Assembly: GCF_016862275.1 (NCBI RefSeq) | Contig: NZ_BOMQ01000061.1 | Span: 1-64,000 of the forward strand | Source of the DNA: Actinoplanes nipponensis | GTDB taxonomy: Bacteria; Actinomycetota; Actinomycetes; Mycobacteriales; Micromonosporaceae | Length of the DNA stretch: 64,000 nucleotides | Reading direction: 5' to 3' | Shown: piece after piece, positions 59,981-64,000 of the stretch | Position numbering within the stretch: the stretch's first letter is position 1 | How the letters are laid out: the number at the start of each line of letters is the position of its first letter | Notes under the pieces: generated by a model | The model's input: only the letters and a program-made list of their open reading frames with translations | Databases searched by the model: none | Told to the model about the DNA's origin: nothing | Made by a program: the position numbers and the translations under genes

Positions 59981-60928
59981 GTGACCCCCTTGGCCGTCGT
60001 CATCCTGGCCCATGCCGATCCCGTCCATCTGAGGCGCCTCATCACCGCCCTGGACGACACCCCGGTGGTGCTGCACTGCGATGCCCGAACGGACGACCGG
60101 AGCTTCGCGGCCATGGTCGACGGCCTGCCCGGCCGCGTACGGGTGGCGCCGAGGCAGCGAACGACCGTCACCAGTTGGTCATTGGTCACCGCGGAGCTGC
60201 AGGCCCTCAAGATCGCCACGACGTGGACCGACGCCCGGCACATCGCGGTGCTGTCCGGCGCCGACTATCCCCTCCTGCCGATGGCGGACATCGTGCAGGA
60301 GCTGCGGGCGTGGGACGGACTGACGTGGATCGAGAACACTCCGGTGCCGGTCGCGTCCTGGGACACGGCGCGTCACCCGGACGGCGGACTGTGGCGATTC
60401 CAACATCGCTTCCTCACCCGGGCACACCAGGTTCTCTACTGGCGCGACGTGCCACTGCGGTTCCCGTGGAAGCGCAGCGTGCCGGAGGACCTGAGCCTCC
60501 GCGCCGCCTCCCAGTGGAAGATCTACTCCCGGGCCCACGCCCGGGCGCTCCACCGGCTCGTCGACCAGCGGCCCGACCTCGTACGGTTCTGGTCCACCAC
60601 GTTGGTGCCCGACGAGTCCTTCGCGGCATCGATGCTGGGCAGCCCGAAACTGCTGGGAGGGGACGCGCTGGCGCCGTGCCCATCCGGCGCCTGGTACATG
60701 AACTGGGACAACGACCGCCCGGGACACCCGCGGTGGTTGTCGGACAACGACTTCGACCAGCTCAAGAGCGCGCGCTGGGCGCCGCACCTGCCGCTGCCGG
60801 GCACGACGGCCGGGACCCTGCCGATACCGGACGGTGAACCGACGCCGTATCGCAAGCTCTTCGCCCGCAAGTTCCGCTCCTCGGACCCCACTGTCGTCGA
60901 TCAGGTGGACGCCGAACTGCGCAGCTGA
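59981..60928 (+). CDS. GT14-family (core-2/I-branching type) glycosyltransferase
   Basis: A 315-aa protein with the branch-enzyme pattern: LAVVILAHADPVHLRRLITAL at the start, VTSWSLVTAELQALKIA, HIAVLSGADYPLLP, QWKIYSRAHARALHRL and STTLVPDESFAASML, close to beta-1,6-N-acetylglucosaminyltransferases. It probably adds a side-chain sugar. GTG 59981 follows GGAGG. It is divergent from the main operon. Confidence 0.88.
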   Translation: MTPLAVVILAHADPVHLRRLITALDDTPVVLHCDARTDDRSFAAMVDGLPGRVRVAPRQRTTVTSWSLVTAELQALKIATTWTDARHIAVLSGADYPLLPMADIVQELRAWDGLTWIENTPVPVASWDTARHPDGGLWRFQHRFLTRAHQVLYWRDVPLRFPWKRSVPEDLSLRAASQWKIYSRAHARALHRLVDQRPDLVRFWSTTLVPDESFAASMLGSPKLLGGDALAPCPSGAWYMNWDNDRPGHPRWLSDNDFDQLKSARWAPHLPLPGTTAGTLPIPDGEPTPYRKLFARKFRSSDPTVVDQVDAELRS

Positions 60929-60940
60929 CGAGCGGTCGGG

Positions 60941-60963
60941 CGCCCCCGGTGCGGCAGGGGGCG
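60941..60963 (+). terminator. Terminator after GT14 gene
   Basis: CGCCCCC / GGGGGCG stem with a 9-base loop lies 12 bp after the stop, between convergent genes. Confidence 0.55.
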
Positions 60964-60986
60964 ATCCCGTCGCTCGGGGTCGGCGG

Positions 60987-61631
60987 TCATCGTCGCCAGA
61001 ACAGCAGGTGAGTGATGCCGCTGGGGCTCGGCACCGACTCGAGGTGGAAGCGGTCGAGAAGGTCGGTGTGGCTGTCCCACAGCCGCTCGCCTCGGCCGAG
61101 GTCGACGGGCGCGACGGCGATGTGCATCGTGTCGACCAGGTCGGCCTCGATGAACTCCCGGATGGTGGCGACTCCGCCACCGAGGCGTACGTCGCGGCCG
61201 TCGGCGGCCCGTTTGGCCTGCTCCAGCGCCTCGGCCGGGCTCGCGTCGAGGAAATGGAACGTGGTGTCGGAGAGGGTGAACGACGGGCGTTCATGGTGGG
61301 TGAGCACGAAGACCGGCGTGTGGAACGGTGGGTTGTCCCCCCACCAGCCCTGCCAGTCGTGGTTCTCCCAGGGCCCACGCTGAGGGCCGAACTTGTTGCG
61401 TCCCATGATCTCCGCGCCGATGTTGTGGTCGTAGTCGCGGGCCAGGTAGTCGTCCAGGCCACGGGTGCCGCCGGGTTCGGTGCGGTACATGAAACCGGCG
61501 GTGGCGGCACGCCAGGAGAACAGGGGGGTGGGGTCGGCATGGCCGAAGGGCCGCTCCAGGCTCTGCCCCTCGCCGGTGCCGAACCCGTCACGCGAAACGT
61601 TGAAGCTCTGCACCCTCAGCAGCTGCGGCAC
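60987..61631 (-). CDS. Dihydrofolate-reductase-like (RibD C-terminal) protein
   Basis: A 214-aa protein of the RibD-C/DHFR-like family: RVQSFNVSRDGFG at the start, GAEIMGRNKFGP, VFVLTHHERP, VRLGGGVATIREFIEADLVD and a C-terminal strand ITHLLFWRR. Members are NADPH-binding reductases of mostly unknown substrate. GTG 61631 is chosen for GGAGGA upstream; the longer frame to 61718 lacks a ribosome site. It is divergent from the gene at 61737. Confidence 0.85.
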   Translation of the reverse strand: MPQLLRVQSFNVSRDGFGTGEGQSLERPFGHADPTPLFSWRAATAGFMYRTEPGGTRGLDDYLARDYDHNIGAEIMGRNKFGPQRGPWENHDWQGWWGDNPPFHTPVFVLTHHERPSFTLSDTTFHFLDASPAEALEQAKRAADGRDVRLGGGVATIREFIEADLVDTMHIAVAPVDLGRGERLWDSHTDLLDRFHLESVPSPSGITHLLFWRR

Positions 61632-61736
61632 GAATCCTCCTCGGAGAACTTCCGGTGGCAAGTGATCACCGGAGTCACCGTACCGATGGAGCCTGGTCGG
61701 ACGTGTCACTGAGATCACCGGACGAGGGAGCCTGCC

Positions 61737-62249
61737 GTGGATCCCAGCATGGGAGCACGGAGAGGGTGGGCGCTCGCTTCAATCGATGCATCGGGGACCA
61801 ACACCTGGCAGTACCTGCTGCTCCGCGACCTGATCGTGGATCCGGATCTCCACCCGGAAATCGGGATGCAGGCACCGGGCACCCCGGATCCCGAAACCGT
61901 CCGTTACGCGCTCCACCTCATGCACTCCGAGAAGGGGCTGTGGCGTTGCATGGCCAAGTCATCGTACAAATACCTGTGCGGCGACCTCAGGCTCGCGGCA
62001 GCGGTAGCAGAGTCTTCCCGATCCGGCGGCCTGTCGAAAGACCTGTTGACGCCCGGCAGCCTCGTGGGTGCCGCCTCTGTCGCCGGAGCCGGTGCGATCA
62101 CCGATGCGTTGCCCTGGCTGCAGACCAGCGGAACAGTCGTGACCGCAGGGATGCTGATCATCATCGGCAACATCGGTCTCGACGGTTTCTGCGAGTGGAT
62201 CCATGACTATGTCATTCCCATGCCGCAGCGTCCCGACATCGACAGCTAG
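61737..62249 (+). CDS. Hypothetical protein with two membrane segments
   Basis: A 170-aa protein of unknown family. The first 110 residues are soluble and helical (TNTWQYLLLRDLIVDPDL, TVRYALHLMHSEKGLW). Two hydrophobic stretches follow (about 105-125 and 133-152). The GTG start follows GAGGGAGCC. Its tail lies 80 bp from the convergent kinase-like gene. Confidence 0.6.
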   Translation: MDPSMGARRGWALASIDASGTNTWQYLLLRDLIVDPDLHPEIGMQAPGTPDPETVRYALHLMHSEKGLWRCMAKSSYKYLCGDLRLAAAVAESSRSGGLSKDLLTPGSLVGAASVAGAGAITDALPWLQTSGTVVTAGMLIIIGNIGLDGFCEWIHDYVIPMPQRPDIDS

Positions 62250-62332
62250 CTCGTCGACGTCCGGGCCGCGCCACACCAGCCGCCGCCTCGAGTGTCCCCA
62301 AGCGGCGGAGCCGGCAATCGGGGACACCGACC

Positions 62333-63088
62333 CTAGGGCTCCCGCATCCGGGACCTGAGCACATCGAATTCGCACCCCGGCGCGTCCGGGTCGAAGCCGT
62401 GCTCGATCAGCCAGCGCGCCGCCCCCAGGCTGCGCAGTGACCACCAGGCGCGGATCAGGTCCCGGTCCGCGTCGGCGCCGTAGCCGGCCAGCAGGTCGTC
62501 CAGGCGTTCCTCGTGCCCCAGGGTCAAGGTGGCGAGGTCGAACATCGCGTCGCCCGGGGCGGCCTCGGACCAGTCGATGACCCCGGTGACCTCGTCGCCG
62601 TCGACGAACACGTGGGTGATCTGCAGGTCGCCGTGGATGAACGCCGGCTGCCACGGCCGGAGCGCGGCCCCGGCGATCGCGCGGTTGCGCCGGATCACCT
62701 CGGCGGGCAGGACGGCGTGGGTGAGCAGCCACGCGCACTCCCGGTCGAGATCCGCCGCCACGTCGTCGAGCCTGGGCCCCGGCCACGGCGGCAACGGCGC
62801 CTCGTGCAGCTTCCGGACGGCGGCACCGGCCGCCGCCCAGGCCGCCGGCGACGCGGCCGACGGTTCGCCGAGGATGCCGAGCGCCTGGCCGGGCACGGCG
62901 GCGATCGCGAGTACGGGCGGACGGCGCCAGAGGATCGGCGGGGTCGGTATCGGCGCCAGGTCCATCGCCCGCACCTCGATGTCGGCGTGCGCCGGGTCGC
63001 CGTCGACCTTCAGGAACACGTCGCCGACGCGCAGGGTCGCGCGTTGGGTGTGGGCGACGACGACCTCGACCTCCTCCATGCCGGCCAT
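62333..63088 (-). CDS. Aminoglycoside-phosphotransferase-family kinase
   Basis: A 251-aa protein with the APH/ChoK fold: catalytic loop HGDLQITHVFVDG, metal-binding VIDWSEAAPGDAMFDLA and an N-terminal lobe with VFLKVDGD. Such genes are common in actinomycetes and many act on small molecules other than aminoglycosides. ATG 63088 or ATG 63079 may be used. It is 96 bp downstream of cbbS on the same strand. Confidence 0.87.
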   Translation of the reverse strand: MAGMEEVEVVVAHTQRATLRVGDVFLKVDGDPAHADIEVRAMDLAPIPTPPILWRRPPVLAIAAVPGQALGILGEPSAASPAAWAAAGAAVRKLHEAPLPPWPGPRLDDVAADLDRECAWLLTHAVLPAEVIRRNRAIAGAALRPWQPAFIHGDLQITHVFVDGDEVTGVIDWSEAAPGDAMFDLATLTLGHEERLDDLLAGYGADADRDLIRAWWSLRSLGAARWLIEHGFDPDAPGCEFDVLRSRMREP

Positions 63089-63184
63089 CCTGGCGGGCCC
63101 GGCCGCCGGTGTCGCCGAATTTTGCGGGGCCGTCGCTAGGGGGTGCCGCTCTCGGCTCGGCGGCGGGCCCGCCGGCCCGGGCGG

Positions 63185-63511
63185 TCAGGCGGCGGGTTCG
63201 CGGTGGGTCACGAAGACCAGGCCCTGCGTCTGGCGACGCGGGTCGTAGCCGAGCACCCGGACCAGATGCCCGGGATGGGCCGCGTGGCAGGCGTCCAGCT
63301 CGTCGAGCACGGCGTCGGCGTCCTGGACGCCGAACAGCGGCAGCTTCCACATCGACCAGTACGCGGCCGGCGCCGCCGTCGGTGCGGCGTGTTCGACGGC
63401 GGGGATCCAGCCGGCGGCCACGATGTGCTGGAGCTGGCGGCGGACCTGGGCCCGGCTCAGCGGCGGCAGGTACGAGAACGTGCCGTACCGCCGGGTGGTC
63501 GGAGCATGCAC
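63185..63511 (-). CDS. cbbS: RuBisCO small subunit
   Basis: A 108-aa subunit with the form I signature: RRYGTFSYLPPLSRAQVRRQLQ at the N terminus, AAGWIPAVEH, YWSMWKLPLFG, DACHAAHPGHLVRVLGYDPRRQTQGLVFV. It caps the L8S8 enzyme of the Calvin cycle. GTG 63511 is preferred because GGAGG lies five bases before it; an ATG at 63529 inside the end of cbbL is an alternative with a poorer site. It is directly downstream of cbbL. Confidence 0.93.
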   Translation of the reverse strand: MHAPTTRRYGTFSYLPPLSRAQVRRQLQHIVAAGWIPAVEHAAPTAAPAAYWSMWKLPLFGVQDADAVLDELDACHAAHPGHLVRVLGYDPRRQTQGLVFVTHREPAA

Positions 63512-63521
63512 AACGGCCTCC

Positions 63522-64000
63522 TCAGGCATGGGCGAGCTTGTCGACGATGTCGAAGTCGAAGCGGACGTCGCCCCAGGTCTGCAGGGCGGCGTGGAGCTCC
63601 GGGCTGTGCCCGGCCGCCTCGCGGAGCACCGCGTCGCCGTCGCGGTCGAGGTCGCGGCCCTCGTTGCGGGCCAGCACGCAGGCCTCCACGGCGACCCGGT
63701 TGGCGGTGGCGCCGGCCGCGTTGCCCCACGGGTGGCCCAGGGTGCCGCCGCCGAACTGCAGCACCGAGTCGTCGCCGAAGATGGACACCAGGGCCGGGAT
63801 GTGGCCGACGTGGATCCCGCCGGAGGCCACCGGCAGCATGCCGGGCAGGTGCCCGAAGTCCTGGTCGAAGAAGATGCCCCGGGACCGGTCCTCGGCCACC
63901 GACGACTCGCGCATGAGGTCGATCCAGCCCAGGGTCGCCTGCCGGTCGCCCTCCAGCTTGCCGACGACCGTTCCCGAGTGCAGATGGTCGCCGCCGGCCA
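63522..64000 (-). CDS. cbbL: RuBisCO large subunit, C-terminal part (runs off the window)
   Basis: About 159 codons of the C-terminal part are in the window; the 5' end lies beyond 64000. Seen are GGDHLHSGTVVGKLEGDR (including the active-site His and the GKLEG segment), the loop-6-proximal SRGIFFDQDFGHLPG and the phosphate-binding SGGIHVGHIPAL and GGGTLGHPWGN. The sequence resembles form I, probably IC. HVGH has Gly where many form I enzymes have Trp. With cbbS it implies CO2 fixation capacity, probably chemolithotrophic (hydrogen or CO) in such soil actinomycetes. Confidence 0.95.
   Translation of the reverse strand, partial: AGGDHLHSGTVVGKLEGDRQATLGWIDLMRESSVAEDRSRGIFFDQDFGHLPGMLPVASGGIHVGHIPALVSIFGDDSVLQFGGGTLGHPWGNAAGATANRVAVEACVLARNEGRDLDRDGDAVLREAAGHSPELHAALQTWGDVRFDFDIVDKLAHA

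Noticed and set aside
1..64000. CRISPR arrays, rRNA genes, plasmid origins
   Set aside because: I looked for regularly spaced direct repeats, ribosomal sequence and iteron or repA-type features and found none.

Overview
The window is high-GC DNA with strong third-position GC bias, frequent GTG/TTG starts, mycothiol-type enzymes, an HxlR regulator, M56/BlaI pairs and form I RuBisCO. This points to a filamentous actinomycete, most likely of the Micromonosporaceae (Actinoplanes-like); the family is an inference from gene style, not a proven assignment.

1-27.2 kb looks like one integrated island. A 43-bp direct repeat of a tRNA-Pro 3' end lies at 17-59 and again at 27177-27219, with a tyrosine integrase at the left end. 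Its cargo has two parts. Part one (1.6-16.9 kb) is an envelope and iron stress cluster: EfeO, EfeU/Ftr1, an UPF0014/FetB-type permease, two secreted phosphoesterases, PAP2, DedA, an OmpR-type two-component system with a HAD protein, three COG4705-type membrane proteins, and a BlaI repressor with an M56 protease. Six copies of a 13-bp CTACA-N3-TGTAG palindrome sit in front of seven of its genes, and 11-bp-spaced CTGAA repeats sit in front of others. Two iron-box-like sites mark efeO and efeU. Part two (18.4-26.7 kb) carries a subtilase with a Trp-rich tail, a PD-(D/E)XK nuclease-like protein with a frameshift in a G6 run, an ECF sigma factor with a partner, a large protein with two zinc-knuckle modules, and a phage-type nuclease-like protein.

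27.2-34.4 kb is a graveyard just outside the island: a truncated Sde182-type gene, a second decayed copy of the same integrase fused to an IS tail, a frameshifted IS5-type transposase and a HAD remnant. A few live genes follow: a small secreted protein, a mycothiol-dependent isomerase-like protein, and a divergent HxlR/DUF1772 pair with a near-perfect operator palindrome. 34.4-41.2 kb has a repeat-built 490-aa protein, a membrane trypsin with its small co-occurring partner (a predicted conflict system), remnants of a DNA ligase, an aldo/keto reductase and an IS21 element, and a secreted DUF-type protein.

41.4-47 kb holds regulators (XRE, LysR), a methyltransferase, a secreted FG-GAP/RTX-repeat protein and a lipocalin-like protein. 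47-61 kb is an exopolysaccharide locus read mainly leftward from 59.4 kb: three GT2 enzymes, a GT2-deacetylase fusion, a polytopic polymerase-like protein, a flippase and two GH16 hydrolases, with a divergent GT14 enzyme at 60 kb. The right end has a dihydrofolate-reductase-like protein, an aminoglycoside-phosphotransferase-like kinase and the cbbS and partial cbbL genes of form I RuBisCO, which runs off the window.
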